Source: an uncultured Oscillospiraceae bacterium (lineage in GTDB: Bacteria > Bacillota > Clostridia > Oscillospirales > Oscillospiraceae). From it: 64,000 nt of DNA. The DNA is taken from NCBI GenBank assembly GCA_910585265.1, contig CAJUCA010000004.1, positions 35,429 to 99,428 of the forward strand, read 5' to 3'. The notes under the pieces are model-generated. The model ran no database searches and was not told the DNA's origin. It saw only the letters and a program-made list of their open reading frames with translations. Shown here in pieces: positions 56,971 to 64,000 of the stretch (positions are counted from its first letter, which is position 1; each line of letters starts with the position of its first letter). A program made the position numbers and the translations under genes.

Positions 56971-57126
56971 TGTTATCACCTCACGCAGGACAGTATGCCA
57001 CGGCGGGGCCAAGGTTATACGCCCAGGAAAATTTTTTCAAAAAAAGGATACCATAATCGGGACAGCTGTGATATAATTTTCACAACGAGACCGCGCCCCT
57101 CATTTCAAGAAAGGAATGATGCCGCC

Positions 57127-57582
57127 GTGAAATGTCCGTACTGTGCCCAGTTAGAGAGCAAGGTTGTGGATTCCCGCCCCGCCGACGAGGGGAGCAGCAT
57201 CCGCCGCCGCCGGGAGTGCCTGGCCTGCCGGCGGCGGTTCACTACTTACGAGATCGTGGAGAGCCTGCCCCTGATGGTGATCAAGCGGGACGGCAGCCGG
57301 CAGGCCTTCGACAAGAGCAAGCTGCTGGGCAGTATGCTGAAGTCCTGCGAGAAACGGTCGGTGTCCATGTCCACCCTGGAGGGGATCGCCAACGAGATCG
57401 AGCAGTCCCTGCAAAACGAGATGGTGCGGGAGGTGCCCAGCACCGAGATCGGCGAGCTGGTGATGGAGAAGCTGAAGGGGGTGGACGAGGTGTCCTACGT
57501 CCGCTTCGCCTCGGTGTACCGCCAGTTCAAGGATATCAACACCTTTATGGCGGAGCTGAACCGCCTGCTGGAAGAAAAATAA
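57127..57582 (+). CDS. nrdR: Transcriptional repressor NrdR
   Basis: 151 residues from GTG 57127 behind AAAGGAATG. The zinc ribbon (CPYC at 3-6 and CLAC near 30) is followed by an ATP-cone domain with the opening LMVIKRDGSRQAFDKSKL. NrdR senses nucleotide levels and represses ribonucleotide reductase genes. Typical length. Single gene with its own terminator. Confidence 0.96.
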   Translation: MKCPYCAQLESKVVDSRPADEGSSIRRRRECLACRRRFTTYEIVESLPLMVIKRDGSRQAFDKSKLLGSMLKSCEKRSVSMSTLEGIANEIEQSLQNEMVREVPSTEIGELVMEKLKGVDEVSYVRFASVYRQFKDINTFMAELNRLLEEK

Positions 57583-57585
57583 AAA

Positions 57586-57623
57586 CAGGATCCTCCCCGA
57601 ACCGCCGGGGAGGATCCTGTTCA
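57586..57623. terminator. Bidirectional terminator between nrdR and tsaB
   Basis: AACAGGATCCTCCCCG pairs with CGGGGAGGATCCTGTT, followed by CATTT on the plus strand; it overlaps the tsaB stop. Confidence 0.85.
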
Positions 57624-58319
57624 TTTCATGCGTTCCAGCCGTTCCCGCTCGGCCTGGCTCAGGCGGTGGTAGCTGGGGGCCATGGCGGCGGCGGATATGA
57701 GCCCGCCCCCCCGGGCCAGCTCCAGGGCGCACCGGGCCACCCCCCAGGCGGTCTGGTACAGCAGGTGGGGGGGCATGAGGGCGCAGGGCAGGCCCTGGCC
57801 CTCCAGCGCGGCCCGCACCAGATGGGCACCGTCCCCCACCAGGGCCTGGGGCGCGGCGGCGGCCCTCACCTCCGCCGCCAGCTCGTCCAGGCCCATGGCC
57901 CGGTCCTCCGTCAGCCGGATCAGCGCGCCGCCCTCCGCCCGGAAGCGGGCGCAGTACACCTGGTTCCGCCTTGCGTCCATGGCGGCGCAGATCTCGCCCC
58001 CCACATGGGCGCACTGCCACGCCATGGACTCCAGGGTGGAGCAGGGGGCGCAGGGCTTGTCCTCCGGCCACGCCAGTCCCTTGGCCGCCGCCACGCCGAT
58101 GCGCACCCCGGTGAAGGAGCCGGGGCCTGCCGCCACCGCGATCACGTCCATGTCCTGCAGGGCCAGCCCGGTGTTCTTCAGCAGGTCGGACACCATGGGC
58201 ATGAGGGTGGCGGAGTGGGTCAGCCCGCTGTTCTGGAAGGACTGGGCCAGCAGCCGGTCGTCCTCCGTCACCGCCGCAGAGGCGGTGACGGCAGAGGTCT
58301 CCAACGCCAGGATTTTCAC
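57621..58319 (-). CDS. tsaB: tRNA threonylcarbamoyladenosine synthesis protein TsaB
   Basis: 232 residues, opening MKILALETSAVTASAAV of the ASKHA fold, followed by THSATLMPMV and AVAAGPGSFTGVRIGVAAAK. TsaB supports TsaD in making t6A37 on ANN-reading tRNAs. Its start overlaps the tsaE stop by four bases, so the two are coupled. tsaD is not in the window. Confidence 0.95.
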   Translation of the reverse strand: MKILALETSAVTASAAVTEDDRLLAQSFQNSGLTHSATLMPMVSDLLKNTGLALQDMDVIAVAAGPGSFTGVRIGVAAAKGLAWPEDKPCAPCSTLESMAWQCAHVGGEICAAMDARRNQVYCARFRAEGGALIRLTEDRAMGLDELAAEVRAAAAPQALVGDGAHLVRAALEGQGLPCALMPPHLLYQTAWGVARCALELARGGGLISAAAMAPSYHRLSQAERERLERMK

Positions 58320-58741
58320 AGCTCCACCCCCTCGATGGTGATCATCCGGTCGCTGTCCCCGTCCCCCCGGACGATGGACACCCGGACGGCGTCCGGCTCT
58401 ATGGCCTCGGCCACGTTTTCACTCCACTCCACGGCGCAGATGCCGCCCCGGGCCAGGTAGTCCTCCCAGCCGATGTGGAACAGCTCGTCGGCGTCCCCCA
58501 GCCGGTACATATCAAAGTGGAACAGGGGCAGGCGGCCCCCCTCGTACTCGTTGACAATGGTGAAGGTGGGGCTGGTCACCCGGTCCTCCACCCCCAGGGC
58601 ACGGGCCATGCCGGACACGAAGGCGGTCTTGCCCGCGCCCAAATCCCCGGTGAAGGCCACGACCCGGCCCGCGTCCAAAGCCTCTGCCAGACGCGCCCCC
58701 AGGGCCTCCGTCTCCGCCGGGCTGTGGGTGATCCATTCCAT
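58316..58741 (-). CDS. tsaE: tRNA threonylcarbamoyladenosine synthesis ATPase TsaE
   Basis: 141 residues. P-loop GDLGAGKTAFVSGMARALG, then SPTFTIVNEYEGG and FHFDMYRLGDADEL, with CAVEWSENV near the end, all TsaE features. It powers the TsaB-TsaD-TsaE complex. First gene of the pair, divergent from rodA. Confidence 0.95.
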   Translation of the reverse strand: MEWITHSPAETEALGARLAEALDAGRVVAFTGDLGAGKTAFVSGMARALGVEDRVTSPTFTIVNEYEGGRLPLFHFDMYRLGDADELFHIGWEDYLARGGICAVEWSENVAEAIEPDAVRVSIVRGDGDSDRMITIEGVEL

Positions 58742-58784
58742 TTGCGGTCACTTCCCAACATATCGTGAAGATTCTTAAAACTCT

Positions 58785-58833
58785 CGCAAAACAGTATAGC
58801 ATATCCTGACGGAATGTGCTATACTATTTTGCG
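58785..58833. promoter_or_regulatory. 49-bp imperfect palindrome in the tsaE-rodA divergent region
   Basis: CGCAAAACAGTATAGCA and TGCTATACTATTTTGCG form long complementary arms around a short centre. Each strand gets a TATACT that can serve as -10, so the dyad overlaps both divergent promoters. -35 elements are not clear. Confidence 0.55.
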
Positions 58834-58906
58834 ATTGTTTTCAGTGCCTCCCGCCCTGGGGAGCGGGGAGGTGCTGCCGCCGATTTTCCGGAAAGGGGAG
58901 AACACC

Positions 58907-60097
58907 GTGGGGCCTGCGCGCACCGTCAGGGAATTCTTCAAAAAGGGCGACGTGCTGCTGCTGGCGTTGTGCGTTCTGGCCAGCCTGATGGGGCTGGTGC
59001 TGATCTACTCCGCCACCCGGTACGATCCCGACCTCCACAACTACGCCATGAAGCAGGCCCAGTTTATCTGCATGGGCATCGTGGCCTATGTGTGGGTCAC
59101 CTTCATCGACATTGAGTACCTGATGGAGAAGTGGTGGTGGGTGTTCCTGCTGCTGGGGCTGTTTGTCATCGCGCTGATCAAGCCCTTCGGGCGGTTGGCC
59201 GGCGGCAACAAGAGCTGGGTGTTCCTCCCCATCCCCCACTTTCCCGGCTTCCAGCCGGGGGAGATTGCCAAGCTGTCCTTCATCGTGGTGCTGGCCTGGA
59301 TGATCAACAAGGAGCGGCCCCGCGGCCTGGGGCGGTTCCCGGCCCTGGTGAAATACGTGATTCTCACGGGGGTGTTCGCCGGGTCGCTGGCGGTGCTGTC
59401 CGGCGACTGGGGCATGGTGATTGTGTACCTGTTCATCTTCGTGGTGATGGCCTGGGTGGCCGGGGTGAGCAAGTGGTGGTTTATCGGGGTGGGCGTTCCC
59501 ATGGTGGGGGCGGTGGTGTTTTTGTGGCACTTCATCCTGCCCCGGATCGACAAGCTCTGGAGCGACTACCGCATCATGCGCTTCCGGGTGGTGGTGGAGC
59601 ACTGGAAGGGCAATAACCTGGACCCCCAGGGCCAGGGCTGGCAGCAGAACCAGTCCCTGACCGCCATCGGCTCGGGCCAGCTCACGGGAATGGGGTGGCT
59701 CAAGGGGGTGAAAACCCAATCCTACCGGGAGGACGCCCTGAACGCCCGGCACACCGACAACATCTTCGCCGTGTGCGGGGAGGAGTTCGGGCTGGTGGGC
59801 TGCTGCGTGGTGCTGCTGATCCTGCTGGCGATCATCCTGCGGTGCGTGTGGGTGTCCCGCCGGGCCAAGAGCCATATGTCCGCCTATATCGCCATGGGCA
59901 TCGCCGGAATGCTGATGATCCAGACCATGATCAACGTGGCGATGACCCTGTATATCGGCCCCGTGATCGGGCTGACCCTGCCCTTTTTCAGCTATGGCGG
60001 ATCGTCTACGCTGACGCTGTTTATCGCCATGGGGCTTGTGTCGGGAATTAAGATGCGGCCCCTGCCGAGCTGGCTGAAGGACAGGAGCCAGCTGTAA
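58907..60097 (+). CDS. rodA: SEDS peptidoglycan polymerase RodA
   Basis: 396 residues from GTG 58907 behind AAAGGGGAG; the frame is open upstream through the palindrome, which cannot be coding. Ten membrane helices. SEDS features: FQPGEIAKLSFIVVLAW, SGDWGMVIVY (the catalytic Asp region), the long loop with AIGSGQLTGMGWLKG, and FFSYGGSSTLTLFIAMGL. RodA polymerises lipid II glycan during elongation, with a class B PBP that is not in this window. Confidence 0.93.
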   Translation: MGPARTVREFFKKGDVLLLALCVLASLMGLVLIYSATRYDPDLHNYAMKQAQFICMGIVAYVWVTFIDIEYLMEKWWWVFLLLGLFVIALIKPFGRLAGGNKSWVFLPIPHFPGFQPGEIAKLSFIVVLAWMINKERPRGLGRFPALVKYVILTGVFAGSLAVLSGDWGMVIVYLFIFVVMAWVAGVSKWWFIGVGVPMVGAVVFLWHFILPRIDKLWSDYRIMRFRVVVEHWKGNNLDPQGQGWQQNQSLTAIGSGQLTGMGWLKGVKTQSYREDALNARHTDNIFAVCGEEFGLVGCCVVLLILLAIILRCVWVSRRAKSHMSAYIAMGIAGMLMIQTMINVAMTLYIGPVIGLTLPFFSYGGSSTLTLFIAMGLVSGIKMRPLPSWLKDRSQL

Positions 60098-60101
60098 TTG
60101 G

Positions 60102-60133
60102 TGAGCACCCACCCCGGGAGGGGTGGGTGCTCA
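60102..60133 (+). terminator. Terminator-like hairpin after rodA
   Basis: TGAGCACCCACCCC pairs perfectly with GGGGTGGGTGCTCA around a short loop, four bases after the stop; the T run is weak. Confidence 0.75.
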
Positions 60134-60253
60134 TAACTGTTAAGCGGGTTTTTAGGCAGGGACGGCAGTTCGATCAGTGCTGAAATTGAAGCCTCGACTT
60201 TGCGCATACTTTATGATAGAATCCTTGGAAAGAAGAAAACGGAGGGCCACTTT

Positions 60254-60895
60254 ATGCTGACCATCAGAAACGAGACGCAGGCGGACCGCCGGATTGTGGA
60301 GGACATCACCCGGCGGGCCTTTTACAACATCTACGCCCCCGGCTGTGTGGAGCATTATCTGGTTCACACGATGCGGGACCACCCGGACTTCATCCCGGAG
60401 CTGGGCCTGGTCGCCGAGCTGGACGGCCAGGTTATCGGGAACGTGATGTATACCAGGGCCTCCCTCACCGATGAGGCGGGGGCGGTGAAGGAGGTCCTCA
60501 CCTTCGGCCCGGTGTCCATCGTGCCGGAGCACCAGCGGAAGGGCTGGGGCCGGCGGCTGCTGGAGCACTCCCTGCGGCGGGCGGCGGAGCTGGGCTGGGA
60601 GGCGGTTGTCATTTTTGGCAGTCCCGTGAACTATGTGGGCCTGGGCTTCCAAAGCTGCAAGCGGTTCAACGTGCGCCTGGAGGACGGGTGGTTTCCGTCG
60701 GCCATGCTGGTAAAGGAGCTGAGGGAGGGGGCTCTGAACGGAAGGGGCTGGGTGTACCAGGACAGTCCTGTGATGAGCATCGACGAGGAGGAGGCCCGGC
60801 GGTATGACGGCACCCTGGAGCCTATGGCGAGGGAGTACCGGCCCAGCCAGGAGGAGTTTTATATTATGTCCCACTCCACCGTGGGGGAGGCGTGA
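60254..60895 (+). CDS. GNAT-family N-acetyltransferase
   Basis: 213 residues from ATG 60254 behind CGGAGGG. Single GNAT domain (about 1-150): LTIRNETQADRRIVEDITRR, then GPVSIVPEHQRKGWGRRLLE, the acetyl-CoA pyrophosphate loop, and FGSPVNYVGLGFQ. Homologous to YhbS-like acetyltransferases. The substrate is unknown. It is followed 3 bp later by a methyltransferase gene, probably one operon. Confidence 0.92.
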   Translation: MLTIRNETQADRRIVEDITRRAFYNIYAPGCVEHYLVHTMRDHPDFIPELGLVAELDGQVIGNVMYTRASLTDEAGAVKEVLTFGPVSIVPEHQRKGWGRRLLEHSLRRAAELGWEAVVIFGSPVNYVGLGFQSCKRFNVRLEDGWFPSAMLVKELREGALNGRGWVYQDSPVMSIDEEEARRYDGTLEPMAREYRPSQEEFYIMSHSTVGEA

Positions 60896-60898
60896 TCC

Positions 60899-61276
60899 GT
60901 GAAGGAAAACAGGTATGACGATCCCCGTTTTTTTGAGAAATACGGCCAGATGGCCCGCTCCCAAAAGGGGCTGGCCGGAGCCGGGGAGTGGCATGAGCTG
61001 GAGAAGCTGCTGCCCGATTTCCACGGCCTCCGGGTGCTGGATCTGGGCTGCGGCTACGGCTGGCACTGCGCCTATGCCGCCGGACATGGCGCGGCCCGGG
61101 TGCTGGGGACGGACATCTCCCAAAGAATGCTGGAAACGGCCCGGGCACGCAATCCCGGACCGTCCATTGAATACCAGCAGGCCGCCATAGAGGATCTGCG
61201 CTTCCCGGACGGCTCCTTCGACGTGGTGCTCAGCTCGCTGGCCCTTCACTATGTGGAGGACTTTCAGACGCTGGAG
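60899..61276 (+). pseudogene. Class I SAM methyltransferase, 5' part, cut by a mobile element
   Basis: From GTG 60899, behind GGGGGAGG, the frame encodes FFEKYGQMARSQKGLAGAGE, then SAM motif I VLDLGCGYGWHCAYA, GTDISQRML, and DGSFDVVLSSLALHYVEDF. After about residue 125 family similarity stops; the frame then runs through unrelated DNA to a stop at 61369. The break coincides with the end of the serine-recombinase element at about 61270-61280. The missing C-terminal half should lie beyond the right edge of the window, on the far side of the element. Confidence 0.85.
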
Positions 61277-62768
61277 TGTCCGCAACCAACGGTGAACACT
61301 CCGCATGACTTGAAACCGCTGCCTCAAAATGTTCCTCTATCTCGTCCAGCAGAATATCATCAATGGTGATCGGCCTGTCTCCGCCGTTGAGAATCAGCGT
61401 CATTCTGTCGTCGTAGAGGTAGATGGCCCGCAGGAAGATATTCACAATCCCCCGGCGGTTATTCTCGTCGTTGACATCTCCCCGCTTCAGCGAGTAGAGA
61501 AATGCTTTGATCTGCGGTGCGGTGAATGTGACCTGTTTCCCTATCTCAATGGCAAGCTGGCCCTGCAATTCGTCTTTTTCCCGCTTACGCTTCTCGATGC
61601 GCTCGGTAATCATATCCACCGCCTGCCCACGCTCCAAGGCTTTCCAGAGGTTTTCTATGGCAGCATCCGCCCCCTGTATCGCCGCCTTGATGCGCTTGAT
61701 GGCGGAGCTGTCATAGTTGGCCTCACAAGCGGCGGCAACCGCAAGGGCAATTTTCTCAATGTTGCTGTCCGTCAACAGTTTGCGGCACTCTAAAACAACC
61801 CTATCTTCAATCTTCTGCTTATTGACAACTTTCTTCCGGCAAGTCTTTTTCTTGGCACTCTTGCAGGCATAATAGCGGTAGGCTGTCCCGGATTTCCCTG
61901 TGCCACCGTAGCCGGTCATCATCTCCCGGCAGTAGCCGCAGAACAGCTTTGTCGTCAGCAGATACTCCTCCCGCCCCCTGGAACGAGCGGGAGCTTTTTT
62001 GTTTCGGTCAAGGATATGCTGTACCCGCTGAAAAAGCTCGTCCTCGATGATACGGGGCATACCTCCCGGCGTTTCCGTGTCCTTGTAGATGTAATAGCCG
62101 ATGTATCGTTTGTTCCGCAAAAGGCGATGCAGGCTGTTCTTGTTGAACTCCTTGCCCTGGGAGGTCTTGACCTGTTTCGCGTTAAGGTATTTTGTAATTT
62201 CAGCGACCGTCTTTCCGCTGGCGTACATCTCGAAAATCTCCCGAACAACAGCGGCCCCATCCGGATCAACGTGAAAACGGCGTTCCTCGTCCACATAGTA
62301 GCCAAGGCCCGGATTGCTCCCGTTGCTCAAACACTTTTCGGCGTTAATATCCATGCCCCGTCGTATCTTTTGGGACAGCTCCGCCGAATAATATTCAGCC
62401 ATGCTTTCCAACACGCCCTCCACCAAAATGCCGCTGGCATCGTCACTGATATTTTCCCTGGCGGAGATCACCCGGACGCCGTTCTTTTTCAGCTTGGCCT
62501 TGTTGATGGCGCTGTCATAGCGGTTCCGGGCGAAGCGGTCAAGCTGGTAGACAAGCACGCCCTCGAAGATGTGTTTGTCGCTGTCGGCAATCATACGCTG
62601 GAACTCGGCCCGGCTGTCCGTTGTACCGCTCTGCGCCCGGTCGATGTACTCACCAATCACAATATGTCCGTTGTTCTTGGCAAACTCGTAGCAGGTTTGA
62701 AGCTGGCCCTCGATGGATTGTTCCGTCTGGCTGTGGCTGGAATATCGGGCGTAAATGACGATGTTCAC
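61230..62768 (-). CDS. Large serine recombinase of a mobile element
   Basis: 512 residues from GTG 62768, overlapping the XRE stop by four bases. The N-terminal resolvase domain has catalytic Ser (S10 in YARYSSHSQ) and LVYQLDRFARNR. A recombinase domain with RGMDINAEKCLSNGSNPGLG and a zinc ribbon (CGYC ... CKSAKKKTCRKK) follow, then a coiled coil (about 360-440). It belongs to the large serine integrases (TndX/TnpX type). The frame crosses the element border and ends about 45 bases inside the methyltransferase gene, so its last residues come from the target. Confidence 0.94.
   Translation of the reverse strand: MNIVIYARYSSHSQTEQSIEGQLQTCYEFAKNNGHIVIGEYIDRAQSGTTDSRAEFQRMIADSDKHIFEGVLVYQLDRFARNRYDSAINKAKLKKNGVRVISARENISDDASGILVEGVLESMAEYYSAELSQKIRRGMDINAEKCLSNGSNPGLGYYVDEERRFHVDPDGAAVVREIFEMYASGKTVAEITKYLNAKQVKTSQGKEFNKNSLHRLLRNKRYIGYYIYKDTETPGGMPRIIEDELFQRVQHILDRNKKAPARSRGREEYLLTTKLFCGYCREMMTGYGGTGKSGTAYRYYACKSAKKKTCRKKVVNKQKIEDRVVLECRKLLTDSNIEKIALAVAAACEANYDSSAIKRIKAAIQGADAAIENLWKALERGQAVDMITERIEKRKREKDELQGQLAIEIGKQVTFTAPQIKAFLYSLKRGDVNDENNRRGIVNIFLRAIYLYDDRMTLILNGGDRPITIDDILLDEIEEHFEAAVSSHAECSPLVADTPASESPPHSEGPAS
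61270..61280. mobile_element. Left end of a serine-recombinase element (extends beyond the window)
   Basis: The point where methyltransferase similarity ends (after HYVEDFQTL) and the recombinase tail begins. The element contains at least recombinase, XRE repressor and a rep-type gene, and continues past 64000. Exact border and crossover dinucleotide cannot be fixed without the other end. Confidence 0.7.
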
Positions 62769-63121
62769 TTTTTCACCCCCTCCAGCATTTCAACGATGGC
62801 TTTTTTCAAGCGGTCATTCAAGGGCGAGGCTGGGTCAAAGCACATCTCCACAAACCGCCTTATGTCCTTATCTTCCTCCAGAATTTTGGGCTTGTACTCG
62901 TACAGCTTGCCCTGGGGCTTTTCAGTGCGGCAGCAAAGATAGTCCATCGACACATCGAAGTAATCCGCATACCAGATCAGCACTTTGATGGGAGCGGCGG
63001 AGTAGCCTGTTTCGTATCGATTGATGGTAGCCTGGGGGATGCCAGCGATTTTTCCAAATTTGGCTTGGGATAACCCGATGCCCTCCCGAAGCGTTCTCAT
63101 TCTTTTGCCTATATCGCTCAA
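62765..63121 (-). CDS. XRE-family repressor of the mobile element
   Basis: 118 residues from TTG 63121, eight bases after AGGAGG. The N-terminal helix-turn-helix has IGKRMRTLREGIGLSQAKFG and PQATINRYETGYSA, followed by YADYFDVSMDYLCC. A C-terminal helical region follows (DKDIRRFVEMCF, LKKAIVEMLEGVKK). It lies directly before the recombinase, with overlapping stop and start, and likely controls it. Divergent from the rep-type gene at 63215. Confidence 0.88.
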   Translation of the reverse strand: MSDIGKRMRTLREGIGLSQAKFGKIAGIPQATINRYETGYSAAPIKVLIWYADYFDVSMDYLCCRTEKPQGKLYEYKPKILEEDKDIRRFVEMCFDPASPLNDRLKKAIVEMLEGVKK

Positions 63122-63214
63122 ATTGCTCACCTCCTGTCGTACTGATAGTATAGCAGAAAGTGATGCTATTGTCAATCCATATTATGAATCATTAAGAAAG
63201 GAGATGTGAATACC

Positions 63215-63538
63215 ATGCCGGTATTTCATGTCAAGAAAACCACGGATTACACCGTCATGTCCAACCACCACCTGCGGGACAAATCCCTGTCCCTGAAAGC
63301 CAAGGGCCTCCTATCGCAAATGTTGTCACTCCCGGAAGAATGGGACTACACCCTGCAAGGGCTGGCCTACATCAACCGGGAGCAGATTGACGCCATCCGT
63401 CAGGCCGTCCACGAGCTGGAGCGGGCCGGATATATTGTGCGGGTGAGGGAACGGGACAGCCGGGGACGGCTACGGGGAGCGGAGTACACCATCTACGAAC
63501 AGCCGCAATCGGTGTCTGCTTTACCGGCGTTGGATTAA
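63215..63538 (+). CDS. Helix-turn-helix rep-type protein, probably truncated
   Basis: 107 residues from ATG 63215 behind AAAGGAG. A winged-helix domain opens FHVKKTTDYTVMSNHHLRD and continues with KGLLSQMLSLPEEWDYTL and AVHELERAGYIVRV, as in replication-initiator or regulatory proteins of clostridial plasmids and conjugative elements. After IYEQP the frame ends early. In another frame downstream, text of the GNPxSENP type appears with stops, as expected from the Asn-Pro-rich linker of longer homologues. It seems frameshifted and cut short. Confidence 0.65.
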   Translation: MPVFHVKKTTDYTVMSNHHLRDKSLSLKAKGLLSQMLSLPEEWDYTLQGLAYINREQIDAIRQAVHELERAGYIVRVRERDSRGRLRGAEYTIYEQPQSVSALPALD

Positions 63539-63777
63539 CCTGCGTCGGGAAATCCAATATCGGAAAATCCTATGTAGGTAAATCCGACACAATAAAATAA
63601 AGATATAAGTAAATAAAGAAAAATCAAGTAAAGATTTATCAATTACCCATTCCTTTCCTATCCTTTCTCCTGCCCTCTCCTTTGGGGATGGGCGGCAAAG
63701 CCGCCAGAAGGGAATGGAACGGAAGCGGAAAGCAGGGAGGCCAAATAGCAGCAGGGCTTATCGAGGCCCTTATCTGA

Positions 63778-63925
63778 CCCGCAGAAGCCGTACAGCCGGG
63801 TCGCGGGTGTACGGTTTCTGCGGGTGCCACAAGAGGGCCGCAGGCCCTCTTGTGTAACAGCACAGTTTCACAGTTCAGCATGAGCCAGGACAGGAGAGCC
63901 GGAGTGTCGGCCTTCTGTCTTGGCT
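63778..63925 (+). repeat. Three hairpins near the right edge
   Basis: CCGCAGAAGCCGTACA/TGTACGGTTTCTGCGG (63779-63822), ACAAGAGGGCC/GGCCCTCTTGT (63830-63854), and AGCCAGGACAG/CTGTCTTGGCT-like arms (63883-63925). Hairpins of this kind are typical of transfer origins or terminators before mobilisation genes. No gene is supported in 63539-64000. Confidence 0.45.
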
Positions 63926-64000
63926 TTTTGCCTGTTTGTACACCGTTAGAGCCTGTTTAATATCTTCTGATGAGGATGGCAATGAGGGCGAAAGTAAGAA

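Overview
The window looks like a chromosome segment of a high-G+C, low-branching Bacillota gut anaerobe of the Oscillospiraceae type (Flavonifractor / Pseudoflavonifractor / Lawsonibacter-like). The reasons are Shine-Dalgarno sites of GGAGG type, frequent GTG/TTG starts, a GlyQS-type glycyl-tRNA synthetase, PadR-HAAS-DUF4097 and MreC/RodA/ZapA genes, BspA-type leucine-rich repeats, and GC-rich intergenic palindromes. The genus is an inference from style; no 16S gene is present.

Layout. (1) 1-2330: remains of a conjugative or replicative mobile element (end of a TOPRIM/DUF3854-like gene, accessory genes, a broken helix-turn-helix replication-type gene). (2) 2335-28719: a large rhamnoside utilisation locus. 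It has a GH2 glycosidase, a LytTR/AgrC-like two-component system, and a nine-gene co-directional operon (GH78, GPH transporter, domain-swapped GH3, small membrane proteins, an MBOAT O-acyltransferase flanked by two SGNH/leucine-rich-repeat proteins, GH43). It continues with a second GH78-like gene plus an AraC regulator, and the divergent catabolic operon rhaB - AraA-like isomerase - rhaD - fucO. The pathway is: extracellular trimming of rhamnosylated glycans, uptake, L-rhamnose to L-rhamnulose, to rhamnulose-1-P, to DHAP plus lactaldehyde, to propanediol. (3) 28720-32200: a more AT-rich integration module (orphan response regulator, sigma-like regulator, xis, int) like the end of a Tn916-type element. 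(4) 32287-32624: tRNA-Val, tRNA-Glu and tRNA-Met on the minus strand.

(5) 32700-60140: housekeeping backbone: mrp, PadR/DUF4097/PspC envelope-stress cluster, pepF, mutS, mreC, maf, U32 peptidase, zapA, acyltransferase 3, glyQS, LTA-synthase-like sulfatase, MATE pump, purA, DUF4279 pair, nrdR, tsaB, tsaE, rodA. (6) 60254-64000: a GNAT acetyltransferase, then a methyltransferase gene cut by a second mobile element. That element starts with a large serine recombinase and an XRE repressor and runs off the right edge.

The most notable signals are listed here. Two 10-bp direct repeats lie 21 bp apart in front of the glycosidase/acyltransferase operon, as expected for a LytTR target. An O-acylation module with mirror-image SGNH/LRR proteins sits inside a glycosidase operon. 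Mobile-element genes bracket the whole rhamnoside locus. A pair of roughly 162-nt dispersed hairpin elements with a shared core lies at 41.9 kb and 47.5 kb. A leader made of successive hairpins precedes pepF. The methyltransferase is disrupted by a recombinase element.
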